From assembly GCA_963819195.1 (NCBI GenBank), contig CAWFVL010000002.1:248001-312000 (forward strand): a stretch of 64,000 nucleotides of DNA. The letters are read 5' to 3'. A program made the translations under genes and the position numbers. How positions within the stretch are numbered: the first letter of the stretch is position 1; every line of letters begins with the position of its first letter. The notes beneath the pieces are model-generated. The model ran no database searches. It was not told the DNA's origin and saw only the letters and a program-made list of their open reading frames with translations. This stretch comes from FEN-1191 sp963819195. Its GTDB lineage: Bacteria > Pseudomonadota > Gammaproteobacteria > Steroidobacterales > Steroidobacteraceae. Positions 9,017 to 17,969 of the stretch are shown here, one piece after another.

Positions 9017-9757
9017 ATGTGGGAAATCGTGCAGGCGGGCGGAACGCTGATGTGGCCCATCATGCTGTGTTCCGTCGTTTCCGCGGCCATCATACTGGAG
9101 CGGCTCTGGACGCTGCAGGATCGGCGCGTTTTGCCGCCCGACCTGATGCAAAAGGTCTGGAAACTGGTCGAGACGCACCAGATCAACGACAAGGTCATCG
9201 CGGCGCTGGAGCAGAATTCGCCGCTCGGCCGACTGCTCGCCGCGGGCCTGTTGAATCGGCACCGTCCCCGGGAAGTGCTGATGGAGCGTCTCGAGGATAC
9301 CGGCCGACACACAGTTCACGAACTCGAACGATTCCTGAATACGCTGGGTACCATCGCCGGCGTCTCGCCGCTGCTGGGTCTGTTGGGAACCGTGACCGGT
9401 ATCATCAAGGCCTTCAATGCCATCAACGCGGGCGGAGCGGGCGACCCGCGCATGCTGTCGGGCGGCATCGCCGAGGCGCTGGTGGCGACTGCGGCGGGCC
9501 TGTGCGTGGCGATACCATCGCTGATTGCCTACCGCTATCTTCGCGGTCGCGTCGAGCGCATCGTCATCGAAATGGAAAAGAACGCGCTGCGGCTGGTTGA
9601 TTCGTTCGAGGCCGCCGCCCGGCGGCCACCCGAATCTGTCGCCTCGCCACCGGCTACGGCACGCGCGCCGTCGGCAGCCCAGAATCTGCAGCCACCTGCT
9701 TCGTCCGCGCCATCCGCGTCGGCCGTGGCTCCCGCCTCACAGGCTGCGCAAGCGTGA
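9017..9757 (+). CDS. exbB: ExbB/TolQ/MotA-type proton channel protein
   Basis: A 246-residue inner-membrane protein of the ExbB/TolQ family. It has an N-terminal helix (PIMLCSVVSAAIILE), a cytoplasmic middle, and two helices in the second half with the hallmark GVSPLLGLLGTVTGIIKAF and the ATAAGLCVAIPSLIAY segment. With the following ExbD it forms a proton-driven motor in the inner membrane. The C-terminal 35 residues are an Ala/Pro/Ser-rich tail. An AGGAG sequence lies about 12 bases before the ATG. Its place directly before exbD, msbA and lpxK is a recurring arrangement in Xanthomonas-like and other gammaproteobacteria, so a link with LPS or envelope transport is often proposed; the real partner (TonB or another) is not in the window. 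Confidence 0.9.
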   Translation: MWEIVQAGGTLMWPIMLCSVVSAAIILERLWTLQDRRVLPPDLMQKVWKLVETHQINDKVIAALEQNSPLGRLLAAGLLNRHRPREVLMERLEDTGRHTVHELERFLNTLGTIAGVSPLLGLLGTVTGIIKAFNAINAGGAGDPRMLSGGIAEALVATAAGLCVAIPSLIAYRYLRGRVERIVIEMEKNALRLVDSFEAAARRPPESVASPPATARAPSAAQNLQPPASSAPSASAVAPASQAAQA

Positions 9758-9773
9758 TGAACGGTGAGCTCGC

Positions 9774-10208
9774 ATGAACCTCAAGCCGCGCCGGACCGAG
9801 GAGCCGGAGATCAACGTGACTTCATTGATCGATGTCGTGTTGCTGCTGGTCGTGTTCTTCATGTTGTCCTCGAATTTCACCGCCGAGGGGCGCCTGCGCA
9901 TCCGCCTGCCGCAGGTGAACAATCAGGCCCAGGAGCGGGTTGCGCCTGATGCACTGGTGATCTCGGTCAGTGCCGCTGGTGCCTACCTGGTCAATGGCCG
10001 GGAACTCGTCAATTCCAGTCCTGACACGCTGCGCGCCGCCATTCTCAAGAGCAGTGCGGCCGCGGCGCGTACTGCGCCGGTCACGATCCGCGCCGATGGG
10101 CGTGCGAGCCATCAATCGGTGGTCACGGCCATGGATGTGCTCGGCCATCTGGGATTCACCCAGATGAACGTCGCCACTCTCACCGAGCCCCAAGCGGGAT
10201 CGCCTTGA
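9774..10208 (+). CDS. exbD: ExbD/TolR-family protein
   Basis: A 144-residue protein with one N-terminal membrane helix and a periplasmic domain, the ExbD/TolR layout. The key segment EINVTSLIDVVLLLVVFFML carries the conserved Asp of the proton path (D20 by my count) and the flanking Ser/Thr. The periplasmic part contains the family's VTIRADGRASHQSVVTAMDVLGHLGF. It follows exbB by 16 bases. Its stop overlaps the msbA start (TTGA), which ties its translation to that of msbA. It acts with ExbB in the inner membrane as a proton-driven energiser. Confidence 0.92.
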   Translation: MNLKPRRTEEPEINVTSLIDVVLLLVVFFMLSSNFTAEGRLRIRLPQVNNQAQERVAPDALVISVSAAGAYLVNGRELVNSSPDTLRAAILKSSAAAARTAPVTIRADGRASHQSVVTAMDVLGHLGFTQMNVATLTEPQAGSP

Positions 10209-11980
10209 ATCGACCCGCGCCGGGCAGTCCTGCCAGCGCCTCCAACATCGAGCAGGCGCGCGGCGTATACCGCCGGCTGCTGCGCTACGCGCGTCCCTTT
10301 GTGGGCATGTACCTGCTCGGTGTGCTCGGCATGCTGCTGTATGCCGGCACCGACCTGCTGACGATCACCTTTACCAAGAGCTACCTGACCAGCGCGCTGG
10401 CGCTGGAGCAGCACCGCGAGGTGCTGGAATGGCTGCCGCTGGCAGTGCTCGGGATTTTCGCGGTCCGCGGACTCGGCGACTATCTTGCGACTTACTTTCC
10501 ATTCTGGGTCGGCCGGCAGGTCATCAAGTCGATTCGCAAAGATCTGTTCGCCCATTACCTGCGACTGCCGACCTCGGTTTACGATCGCGAGTCCTCCGGC
10601 ACCATGCTGTCGCGGCTCACGTACAACGCCGAGACGGTGGCCGCGGCAACCACCGATGCACTGACTGTCATCATCCGCGACTCGCTCTCGATAGTGTTCA
10701 ATGTCGGCGCGCTGTTCTACCTCAACTGGCGCCTGGCGCTGTACGCACTGTTCGTGGCGCCCGCGATCGCGTGGCTGGTGCGCAAGGTCAATGTCCGCTT
10801 CCGCCGCTATAGCAAGCGCATTCAGAATTCGATGGGCGATGTCACGCGCGTCACCAAGGAGGCGCTGGATGCGCATCGTGTGGTCAAGGTCTTCAACGCG
10901 CAGGGACATGTCGCGCGCCTGTTCGAGGCGGCCAACGAACTGAACCGCAGCACCAACGTGCGGCTGATCAATGCGCGTGCCAGCGCCAACCCCATCGTGC
11001 AGATGATCGCCGCGGTCGGCCTGGCTTCGGTGCTCTACATCGCCAATCGCGAGTTGCAGGCTGGCACTTTGACGGTGGCAAGATTCTTCCCCTTCCTGCT
11101 GGCGCTGTTCCAGGTGCTGCAGCCGCTCAAGCGCGTGCTGGCGGTGGCCGGACCGATGCAGCAGGGCATCGCCGCGGGGTCGAGCGTGTTCGAAGTACTC
11201 GACACGCCCGGTGAGCCGCAGGGTGGCACGCGCCCGCTCGGCCGCGCCCGCGGCGAAGTGGAATTCCGCGATGTCGGCTTCGAGTACGCCACGGAGAAGG
11301 GCGCGGTACTGCGTCATATCTCGCTCAGCGTGCCGGCCGGTGCCACCGTCGCCATCGTCGGCCGGTCCGGCAGCGGCAAATCGACGCTGGTGTCGCTGCT
11401 GGCGCGTTTCTACGACCCCACCAGCGGCAGCGTGCTCATCGATGGCGTGGATATCCGTGAGTACTCGTTGCGGGATGTGCGCCGTCAGATCAGCCTCGTC
11501 AGCCAGGAGGTGGTGCTGTTCAACGATACGATCCGCAACAACATCATCTTTGGCGCCAGCGACATCAGCGAGGCGCAGCTGCAGGCGGCCGCGCGCGCGG
11601 CCTATGTCATGGAATTTGTCGAGCAGCTGCCGCAGGGTCTGGACACGGAGGTGGGCGATCGCGGCGTGATGCTGTCGGGTGGACAGCGCCAGCGCATCGC
11701 GATCGCACGCGCGCTGCTGCGTGACACACCGATACTGATACTCGATGAAGCCACCTCGGCGCTGGACACGGCGGCGGAACGCCACATCCAGGCTGCTCTC
11801 GACCAGCTGCTGCGCAACCGCACGACTTTCGTGATTGCACACCGACTCTCGACGGTGGAGAAGGCCGATCGCATCCTGGTACTGCGCGACGGGGAGGTGG
11901 TGGAGTATGGCGAGCACGCCGAGCTGCTGGAACGGCGCGGTGCCTATGCGGAGCTGCACCGGCTGCAGTTCAGCGCCTAG
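10205..11980 (+). CDS. msbA: Lipid A/phospholipid flippase MsbA
   Basis: A 591-residue half-transporter with six membrane helices followed by an ABC ATPase, the MsbA architecture, which flips lipid A-core across the inner membrane. Walker A GRSGSGKST is near residue 386, signature LSGGQRQRIAIARALL near 490, Walker B ILILDEATSALD near 510 and the switch His in IAHRLST. The start is TTG overlapping the exbD stop by four bases; no ATG or GTG lies at a sensible place before the first helix, so coupled initiation at TTG is likely. LpxK follows 15 bases later, matching the msbA-lpxK pair of E. coli. Confidence 0.94.
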   Translation: MNRPAPGSPASASNIEQARGVYRRLLRYARPFVGMYLLGVLGMLLYAGTDLLTITFTKSYLTSALALEQHREVLEWLPLAVLGIFAVRGLGDYLATYFPFWVGRQVIKSIRKDLFAHYLRLPTSVYDRESSGTMLSRLTYNAETVAAATTDALTVIIRDSLSIVFNVGALFYLNWRLALYALFVAPAIAWLVRKVNVRFRRYSKRIQNSMGDVTRVTKEALDAHRVVKVFNAQGHVARLFEAANELNRSTNVRLINARASANPIVQMIAAVGLASVLYIANRELQAGTLTVARFFPFLLALFQVLQPLKRVLAVAGPMQQGIAAGSSVFEVLDTPGEPQGGTRPLGRARGEVEFRDVGFEYATEKGAVLRHISLSVPAGATVAIVGRSGSGKSTLVSLLARFYDPTSGSVLIDGVDIREYSLRDVRRQISLVSQEVVLFNDTIRNNIIFGASDISEAQLQAAARAAYVMEFVEQLPQGLDTEVGDRGVMLSGGQRQRIAIARALLRDTPILILDEATSALDTAAERHIQAALDQLLRNRTTFVIAHRLSTVEKADRILVLRDGEVVEYGEHAELLERRGAYAELHRLQFSA

Positions 11981-11995
11981 GCGCAGGGCGCACAC

Positions 11996-13003
11996 GTGGC
12001 CCCGCGGCTGCAACAGATCTGGTATCGCACTACGCCGCCGCCGCTGGCGCTGCGGCCGCTCTCCTGGCTTTTCGGCCTGAGCGTGCAGCTGCGCCGCGCC
12101 GCCTACGAGCGCGGCTGGCGGCACTCCGGGCGTCTGCAGCGCCCAGTCGTCGTAGTCGGCAATCTCACGGTTGGCGGCAGCGGCAAGACCCCGCTCGTGA
12201 TCTGGCTGAGCGCCAGGCTGCGTGCCGAAGGCCTCGCACCCGGCATCGTGTTGCGCGGCTATGGGGGCACCGCTGCGCGCGGTTCGACGCCGCTGCGGGT
12301 CGAGCCTGAGAGTGACCCGGATGTGGTCGGCGATGAGGCCGTGCTGCTGCGCCGGCGCACGGGCGTACCGGTGGCGGTGTGTCGCCAGCGGTTGCGAGCC
12401 GCAAAGCTGCTGCTCGATGCCGGGGCGAACGTGATCCTCTCGGATGATGGCCTGCAGCATCTGGCGATGGCGCGGGATTTTGAAATCGCGGTAGTCGACG
12501 CCGAACGTGGCTTCGGCAACGGCTATCTTCTGCCTGCGGGTCCGCTGCGGGAGCCGCGCCAGCGCATCGAGCATGTTGACGCCGTGGTGCTCAACGGCGC
12601 TGCTGACTCCGATCAGGCGCTGTCGCTGCGCAGCGCCTTCAGAATGGATCTGGTAGGCAATACGCTCGTACCCCTGGGCGGCGGCGATCCGCGCCCGCTC
12701 GCAAGCTTTGCCGGACAGCGCGTGCATGCAGTGGCCGGTATCGGCAATCCACAGCGTTTCTTTTCAACGCTACGCGCGGCCGGGCTAACGGTCCTCGAAC
12801 ACCCCTTTCCGGACCATCATCGCTACCGCGACGCGCAGATTCGCTTCGCCGACGGATTGCCGGTGCTGATGACCGAGAAGGATGCGGTAAAATGCAGCAA
12901 GCTCGGGGGAGCAGATTATTGGTTTCTGCCGGTCGCGGCCCAGTTGGCCGATGCCGATGCCGCAGCACTAATGGCGCGTCTGCGGCGCGCGCTTGGAGTG
13001 TGA
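11996..13003 (+). CDS. lpxK: Tetraacyldisaccharide 4'-kinase LpxK
   Basis: A 335-residue kinase that phosphorylates the 4' position of the lipid A precursor. The phosphate-binding loop is GNLTVGGSGKTPL near residue 54. The other conserved blocks are GIVLRGYGG, DPDVVGDEAVLL, ILSDDGLQHL and LPAGPLREP. The C-terminal part has MTEKDAVKC, also conserved in the family. It is a membrane-associated enzyme; the hydrophobic residues before the P-loop fit the usual anchor. The start is GTG at 11996. Downstream a Trm112-like gene begins one base after the stop, so the msbA-lpxK-ycaR-kdsB block is one transcription unit. Confidence 0.96.
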   Translation: MAPRLQQIWYRTTPPPLALRPLSWLFGLSVQLRRAAYERGWRHSGRLQRPVVVVGNLTVGGSGKTPLVIWLSARLRAEGLAPGIVLRGYGGTAARGSTPLRVEPESDPDVVGDEAVLLRRRTGVPVAVCRQRLRAAKLLLDAGANVILSDDGLQHLAMARDFEIAVVDAERGFGNGYLLPAGPLREPRQRIEHVDAVVLNGAADSDQALSLRSAFRMDLVGNTLVPLGGGDPRPLASFAGQRVHAVAGIGNPQRFFSTLRAAGLTVLEHPFPDHHRYRDAQIRFADGLPVLMTEKDAVKCSKLGGADYWFLPVAAQLADADAAALMARLRRALGV

Positions 13004-13004
13004 A

Positions 13005-13193
13005 TTGGACGCACGACTGCTCGATATACTGGCCTGCCCGATCTGCAAGGGCTCCCTGCGGTACGAACGCAAGCAGCAGCTGCTGATCTGCCGCGGTGAT
13101 CGGCTGGCTTTTCCGATTCGCGATGGCATCCCCGTCATGCTCGAGGATGAAGCGCGGGTTTTGACTCCGACCGACCCGCTGCTCGAGACCTAG
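13005..13193 (+). CDS. ycaR: Trm112/YcaR-family small protein
   Basis: A 62-residue protein of the Trm112/UPF0434 family. It begins MDARLLDILACPICKGSLRY, with the CPxCKG knuckle, and ends with FPIRDGIPVMLEDEAR, the classical signature. The start is a TTG at 13005, supported by GGAG eight bases upstream and by alignment with family members that begin at this residue. Only two Cys of the knuckle plus one later Cys are present, so zinc binding as in Trm112 is not certain. Its place between lpxK and kdsB is the same as in E. coli (ycaR). Its role is not firmly known; relatives activate methyltransferases. Confidence 0.9.
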   Translation: MDARLLDILACPICKGSLRYERKQQLLICRGDRLAFPIRDGIPVMLEDEARVLTPTDPLLET

Positions 13194-13203
13194 GCGCCGC
13201 GGG

Positions 13204-13965
13204 ATGTTTCGCGTCGTCATTCCGGCGCGCTTTGGCTCTGCGCGGCTGCCGGGCAAACCGCTGCTGTTGCTGGCCGGCAAGGCGATGATCCAGTGGGTCT
13301 ATGAACGTGCGCGACGCTCGGGGGCAGCCCAGGTCATCGTAGCCACGGACGATGAACGCATCGCGCAACGCGTTCGCGAGCTTGGCGGCGAAACGCAGAT
13401 GACAGATCGCGGGCACGCCTCTGGCACCGACCGGATCGCCGAAATAGCGCGCCGCGAGCGCTGGGCCGATGGCGATATTGTCGTGAACCTGCAGGGCGAT
13501 GAACCCCTGATGCCCGAAGCGCTGCTCGATCAGGTAGCGGATTTGCTGGCGAGATACCCGGGCGCGGATCTGGCTACTTTGAGCATGCCGCTCGATTCAG
13601 TCGCGGCGCTGCTCGATCCCAATGTCGTGAAAGTGGTCGCCGACGAGCGGCAGCGTGCGCTGTATTTCAGCCGCGCACCGATCCCCTGGTCGCGGGACGG
13701 GGCGCCGGCGGGACTTTCAAGCCAGCGCAGTCACGCTCTCGCACACCGGCATCTGGGCCTGTATGCGTATCGGGTGGCCTCCTTGCTGCGATTGGCGGCG
13801 CTGCCGCCGAGCCCGCTCGAGCAGCTCGAGAAGCTCGAGCAACTGCGAGCGCTTGAAAATGCGATGGACATTCGCGTCGAGCGCGCCAGCGTCCCACCCG
13901 GCCCCGACGTCAACACGGCGGACGACGTCGCCGCCGTCGCCGCATTGCTCGAAGCCGGACGCTGA
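13204..13965 (+). CDS. kdsB: 3-deoxy-manno-octulosonate cytidylyltransferase KdsB
   Basis: A 253-residue cytosolic enzyme that activates Kdo as CMP-Kdo for LPS inner-core synthesis. The N-terminal nucleotide-binding block IPARFGSARLPGKPL, the later ATDDERI, the NLQGDEPLMP motif with the Mg-binding Asp, and the C-terminal GPDVNTADDV are all in place. Length matches the family (about 250). It starts 10 bases after the ycaR-like gene. Its stop is immediately next to the stop of rne on the opposite strand, with no space for a terminator between them. Confidence 0.97.
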   Translation: MFRVVIPARFGSARLPGKPLLLLAGKAMIQWVYERARRSGAAQVIVATDDERIAQRVRELGGETQMTDRGHASGTDRIAEIARRERWADGDIVVNLQGDEPLMPEALLDQVADLLARYPGADLATLSMPLDSVAALLDPNVVKVVADERQRALYFSRAPIPWSRDGAPAGLSSQRSHALAHRHLGLYAYRVASLLRLAALPPSPLEQLEKLEQLRALENAMDIRVERASVPPGPDVNTADDVAAVAALLEAGR

Positions 13966-16563
13966 CTAATCTTCGCGGGTGGTGCCGCCCGGTGGCGGGA
14001 ATGTAGGCGCTGACGACCACATCACCGACGGACGAGCCTCGGGCGCCGGTGCCGGTGCCTGGGCCTGCCCACCGCCCTCATGGCCGCCCTGGGAATGTGC
14101 CGGCGGTGCGTCGTTCCGCGGTGCGTCGTTCCGAGATGCGTCGTTCCGAGATGCGTCGTTCCGAGATGCGTCGTTCCGAGGCGACTCGTAATGAGGCGAG
14201 TCGTTGCGAGGTGCACCGCCGCCGCCCTCATCACCCTGGGTGTCCCGGCCGCGCGGCTCGTGCTCCGCGCCTTCGGAATGTCCCCAGCCGTGTGAGCCCG
14301 ATTCGCCCTGGCTACCGCCATCATCGGCTGCGCCGTTAGCGCCGCCGGGAAGGCCGGAGGCCGGCATCCCGTCCCGGTTGCCACCGCCGCCGCCGCGTCT
14401 GCGGCGGCGACCACCCCGGCGCGAACGCCCGCTGCGCGGGCGATCCATGGCCGGCTGGGCCGCCATAGGACCGTGCTGCTGATCGGCCGCTTCGGTGGCT
14501 GCTTGTCCTTCGACCTGCGGACGCGGTTCATCGCGGCGCGGTTCGTCCCGGCGCGGCTCATCGCGCCGCGGCTCGCGGCGTGGCTCGTCGCGGGGGCGAT
14601 CGGGGCCGCGGCCGCCATCGCCGCGTGGTGCGTCCGTACGCATACCCGTGTCGCGACCATCGCGTCGCGGCCCATCGCGCCGCGCGCCATCCGGGCGCCG
14701 GTCAGGGCGACGTCCGCGCCCTCGGCCGCCGCCATCGCGGCTCGAGCCGCCGCCACCGTTGCCGCGACGCGGCTCTCGTCGGGGCTCACTGGGGGCGTCG
14801 GTAGTTGCCTGCGGCGCCAGCTGCGGCTCACTGCCGATTTCATCGCTGCCGAACCATCGTTTGACACGACCCCAGAAACCGGAACCCTGGGATTCCTCGG
14901 CCTCCGTGGCGGCCACCGGGGTGGGTGCCGATACCACCGGTGTGGGCATCAGCGGCGCGGCCGTCTTCGGCAGCAGAGCCGCGACGGCCGGCTGCTCGGC
15001 AGGCGGGCGCGCGCGTTCGGCGATCGGATCGACGCTCGGAGGAGCCACCGGGATCTGGTAGCTGACCTGCGAATTCTCAGGCAGCAGAGCCTCATCCTCG
15101 CGAACGCGGCGGATCGAATACTCGGGAGTCTGGATGTGCGGGTTGGGAACGATCACCAGTTGTGCGTGACCCTTGTCCTCAAGCGCCCGCAGCGCGTCGT
15201 GCTTCTCGTTGATGAGATAGGTGGCAACGTCCACCGGCAACTGCACGATGATGCGCGAGGTGCGCTCCTTGCGCGCGTCCTCGCTGACCAGGCGCAGGAT
15301 CGATAGCGCCATCGATTCGACGCTGCGGATGCTGCCAATGCCGTTGCAGCGCGGGCACACCAGGTGGCTGGATTCGCCGAGGCTTGGACGCAGGCGCTGG
15401 CGCGACATTTCAAGCAGGCCGAAGCGCGACAGGCGCCCGATCTGGATGCGTGCCCGGTCCATTTTCATGGCATCGCGCAGCCGGTCCTCGACGTCGCGCT
15501 GATTCTTGGTCGACTCCATATCGATGAAGTCGATGACAATCAGGCCACCGATGTCGCGGATGCGCAGCTGGCGGGCGATTTCCTCAGCCGCTTCGAGGTT
15601 GGTGTTGCAGGCGGTGGTTTCGATATCGCCGCCGCGCGTGGCACGCGCGGAGTTGATGTCGATCGATACCAATGCTTCGGTGTAGTCGATGACGATGCTG
15701 CCGCCCGAGGGCAGCTGCACCTTGTGTGCGTAGGCCGACTCGATCTGGCTCTCGATCTGGTAGCGTGTGAACAGCGCGATGTCATCGCTGTAGAGCTTGA
15801 GCTTGCGATGCGCATCATTGGGCATGAAGCGCTCCATGTACTCCTGCGCCTTCTGGAACGCGCTCTCGTCGTCCACCAGGATCTCGCCGATGTCGTCGGT
15901 CAAGTAGTCGCGCAGTGCTCGCGTGACCGCATCACTCTCCTGGTAGACCAGAAACGGGGCGCCGCGGGTCTTGGCCGCCTCATCGATCGCTTCCCATTGC
16001 GTCTTGAGATTGTCCAGATCCCACTGCAGCTCGGGCGCGGTGCGACCCACGCCGGCCGTGCGGACGATGGCGCCCATGCTGTCGGGCACCACCAGCTGGT
16101 TCATGACCTCCCGCATCTGGTCGCGCTCTTCGCCTTCGATGCGGCGCGACACGCCGCCGGCGCGGGGGTTATTCGGCATGAGCACCAGGAAGCGGCCTGC
16201 CAGGCTGACAAAGGTGGTCAGTGCCGCGCCTTTGTTGCCGCGCTCTTCCTTCTCCACCTGCACCAGCAGCTCCTGGCCCTCGGAGACCAGCTCGCGGATG
16301 TTCAGCCGGCCGCCCTGGGGCTGGCTGCGGAAGTACTCCTTGGAAATCTCCTTCAGCGGCAGAAAGCCATGCCTTTGCGCGCCGTAATCGACGAAAGCCG
16401 CCTCGAGCGAGGGCTCGACCCGGGAGATACGCGCTTTGTAGATATTGGCTTTTTTCTGTTCCCTTGACGGTATCTCGATGCTCAGGTCATAGAGCTTCTG
16501 TCCATCCACCATCGCGACCCGCAGTTCTTCCTGCTGGGTCGCATTCACTAACATTCTTTTCAT
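13966..16563 (-). CDS. rne: Ribonuclease E
   Basis: An 865-residue endoribonuclease that begins decay of most mRNAs and scaffolds the degradosome. The catalytic half is complete: S1 domain near residues 36-120, the DNase I-like site with IDINSAR near 300 and IDFIDM near 345 (the two metal-binding Asp), and the zinc link CPRCNGIG near 404. The C-terminal half (from about 510) is a disordered, Arg/Asp/Gly/Pro-rich tail with DEPRRDEPRR runs and tandem NDASR units, fitting a degradosome scaffold. It is shorter than the 1061 residues of E. coli. It is divergent from rluC, as in E. coli, with a long leader (see separate entries). Confidence 0.97.
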   Translation of the reverse strand: MKRMLVNATQQEELRVAMVDGQKLYDLSIEIPSREQKKANIYKARISRVEPSLEAAFVDYGAQRHGFLPLKEISKEYFRSQPQGGRLNIRELVSEGQELLVQVEKEERGNKGAALTTFVSLAGRFLVLMPNNPRAGGVSRRIEGEERDQMREVMNQLVVPDSMGAIVRTAGVGRTAPELQWDLDNLKTQWEAIDEAAKTRGAPFLVYQESDAVTRALRDYLTDDIGEILVDDESAFQKAQEYMERFMPNDAHRKLKLYSDDIALFTRYQIESQIESAYAHKVQLPSGGSIVIDYTEALVSIDINSARATRGGDIETTACNTNLEAAEEIARQLRIRDIGGLIVIDFIDMESTKNQRDVEDRLRDAMKMDRARIQIGRLSRFGLLEMSRQRLRPSLGESSHLVCPRCNGIGSIRSVESMALSILRLVSEDARKERTSRIIVQLPVDVATYLINEKHDALRALEDKGHAQLVIVPNPHIQTPEYSIRRVREDEALLPENSQVSYQIPVAPPSVDPIAERARPPAEQPAVAALLPKTAAPLMPTPVVSAPTPVAATEAEESQGSGFWGRVKRWFGSDEIGSEPQLAPQATTDAPSEPRREPRRGNGGGGSSRDGGGRGRGRRPDRRPDGARRDGPRRDGRDTGMRTDAPRGDGGRGPDRPRDEPRREPRRDEPRRDEPRRDEPRPQVEGQAATEAADQQHGPMAAQPAMDRPRSGRSRRGGRRRRRGGGGGNRDGMPASGLPGGANGAADDGGSQGESGSHGWGHSEGAEHEPRGRDTQGDEGGGGAPRNDSPHYESPRNDASRNDASRNDASRNDAPRNDAPPAHSQGGHEGGGQAQAPAPAPEARPSVMWSSAPTFPPPGGTTRED
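14106..14180. repeat. Five tandem 15-bp units inside the rne tail
   Basis: Five head-to-tail copies of a 15-base unit (consensus rtgcgtcgttccgag; the last three identical), followed by two degenerate copies. They encode repeated N-D-A-S/P-R pentapeptides in the disordered C-terminal tail of RNase E. In-frame unit length means copy-number changes would keep the frame. Confidence 0.9.
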
Positions 16564-16928
16564 TTGCCTCTGCCAGAATTGAATGAGAGGCCGATGGTTC
16601 CGAAACCTGCACGTGTGGGGGCAGGTTTGCGGAGCCGCCTCGGGCAGCGGAGCGCTCGAAGGTTGGTTGGCGCGTCGTGATGGTCATCGATTTTTTGATC
16701 GACTGTCTGTCATTGACTCGTGGCCGCCATGACTGGCGGCGCGCCGGAAAACTCTTGAGGTCCACTGACCAGCGGCGCGCTCGTGGGCTCGAACTTGCGG
16801 AGGAGCAACGACGGCGAGCGCGGACCGGGTCGGCCGACTCATGCGCGATGGCCTCGATATCGAGGACCAACTACCATGCGGCGTTCAGGCCGCAGTCTTG
16901 TTGTCGCGGCCCTTAAGCTGTTGACAAC
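16564..16928 (-). promoter_or_regulatory. Long rne 5' leader with a hairpin
   Basis: The gap between rne and rluC is 434 bases and has no convincing gene. A promoter on the minus strand (next entry) would give a leader of about 365 nt, close to the 361 nt leader through which E. coli RNase E controls its own mRNA. Near the coding region (16603-16628) there is a perfect 8-bp stem (aaacctgc/gcaggttt) with a 10-base loop, and a weaker AT-rich stem near 16686-16702. Autoregulation through this leader is inference from the family; no match to the known rne5 motif was tested. Confidence 0.55.
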
Positions 16929-16934
16929 GGTCGG

Positions 16935-16964
16935 ATTATAGCCGCCCACGGCGCTGAAAAACAA
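16935..16964 (-). promoter_or_regulatory. Sigma70-type promoter for rne
   Basis: On the minus strand a perfect -10 TATAAT (16940-16935) follows a -35-like TTGTTT (16964-16959) with an 18-base spacer. Transcription would begin near 16928 and run towards rne. It lies only 34-63 bases before the rluC start on the other strand. Confidence 0.6.
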
Positions 16965-16997
16965 ACACTTAAGCGTTGGCTGTGACAGGAGTGACAT

Positions 16998-17969
16998 TTG
17001 GCCGAAGCAGAACAGAGCCCTCCGAAGAGCCCGCGCAGTGCCGTCCGGCACGTCGAAATCGATGCGGAAACGCAGGGCCTGCGGCTCGACAAGCTGCTCG
17101 GGCAATTGCTCGTGGGAGTGCCGCGGACCCGCATTTTTCGCCTGATACGGCGCGGCGAGGTTCGCGTCAATGGACGGCGTGCGGGACCCGAACAGCGGCT
17201 CGTCCAGGGCGATTCGGTGCGGGTGCCCCCGGTGCAGGAAGCCGAGCCGGTCGTACCCGGGGCGCCGCCGCGTGTGCCGCCGGGCCTGATTCATGCGGTC
17301 GAACGCGCCATCATTCATGAGGACGAGCGCCTGCTGGTGCTCGACAAGCCCTCGGGGCTCGCCGTGCATGGCGGCAGCGGCCTCTCTTTCGGGGTCATCG
17401 AGGCGCTGCGGGCATCGCGGCCGACTGAGACCCTGGAGCTCTGCCACCGGCTTGACCGCGACACCAGCGGCTGTCTGCTGGTGGCCCGGCGCAGCTCGGC
17501 GCTGCGCACGGTACACGCGCTGCTGCGGCAGGGGTCGGTGCAGAAGAAGTACCTGGCGCTACTGTCGGGTCGATGGAAACTCGGGCGCAAGAGCGTCAAT
17601 GCGCCGCTGCGGACGGATCTGCGCGTGGGCGGCGAGCGCACCGTCAAGGTCGATGAGCGCGGCAAGGAAGCCCTGACCGAATTCAAACCCGTGGAGCACT
17701 ACGGCTCGCGTGCCACCCTGATCGAGGCGACGCTGCGAACCGGTCGCACGCACCAGATCCGCGTGCATGCGGCCTGGTGCGGCCATCCGGTTCTGGGCGA
17801 TGAAAAATATGGTGCCGAGGCTGCCAATGACGAAATCCGGGAGCTGGGGCTGAAGCGGATGTTCCTGCATGCCCACAGCCTCGCCTTCTCCTGGCCGGGA
17901 GGCGGCGCGCAGAGCTTCAATGCGCCCTTGCCGCAGGAACTGCGCGCGGTGCTCGACCGCCTGTCCTAG
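16998..17969 (+). CDS. rluC: 23S rRNA pseudouridine synthase RluC
   Basis: A 323-residue enzyme of the RluA family that makes pseudouridines in 23S rRNA (positions 955, 2504 and 2580 in E. coli). It has an N-terminal S4 RNA-binding domain (GLRLDKLLGQLL and RRGEVRVNGRRAGP) and a catalytic domain with LDKPSGLAVHGG and the motif HRLDRDTSG containing the nucleophile Asp, then RTGRTHQIRVH. The start is TTG at 16998 with AGGAG seven bases upstream. RluC rather than RluD is inferred from the S4 domain and the divergent rne neighbour. Confidence 0.93.
   Translation: MAEAEQSPPKSPRSAVRHVEIDAETQGLRLDKLLGQLLVGVPRTRIFRLIRRGEVRVNGRRAGPEQRLVQGDSVRVPPVQEAEPVVPGAPPRVPPGLIHAVERAIIHEDERLLVLDKPSGLAVHGGSGLSFGVIEALRASRPTETLELCHRLDRDTSGCLLVARRSSALRTVHALLRQGSVQKKYLALLSGRWKLGRKSVNAPLRTDLRVGGERTVKVDERGKEALTEFKPVEHYGSRATLIEATLRTGRTHQIRVHAAWCGHPVLGDEKYGAEAANDEIRELGLKRMFLHAHSLAFSWPGGGAQSFNAPLPQELRAVLDRLS

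Noticed and set aside
10112..12727. An 871-residue open frame antisense to exbD, msbA and lpxK
   Set aside because: High GC makes long antisense frames common; its protein is low-complexity with no domain, and the forward genes have clear motifs.
14106..14180. Possible CRISPR-like array
   Set aside because: The units are contiguous 15-base repeats without spacers and lie inside rne.
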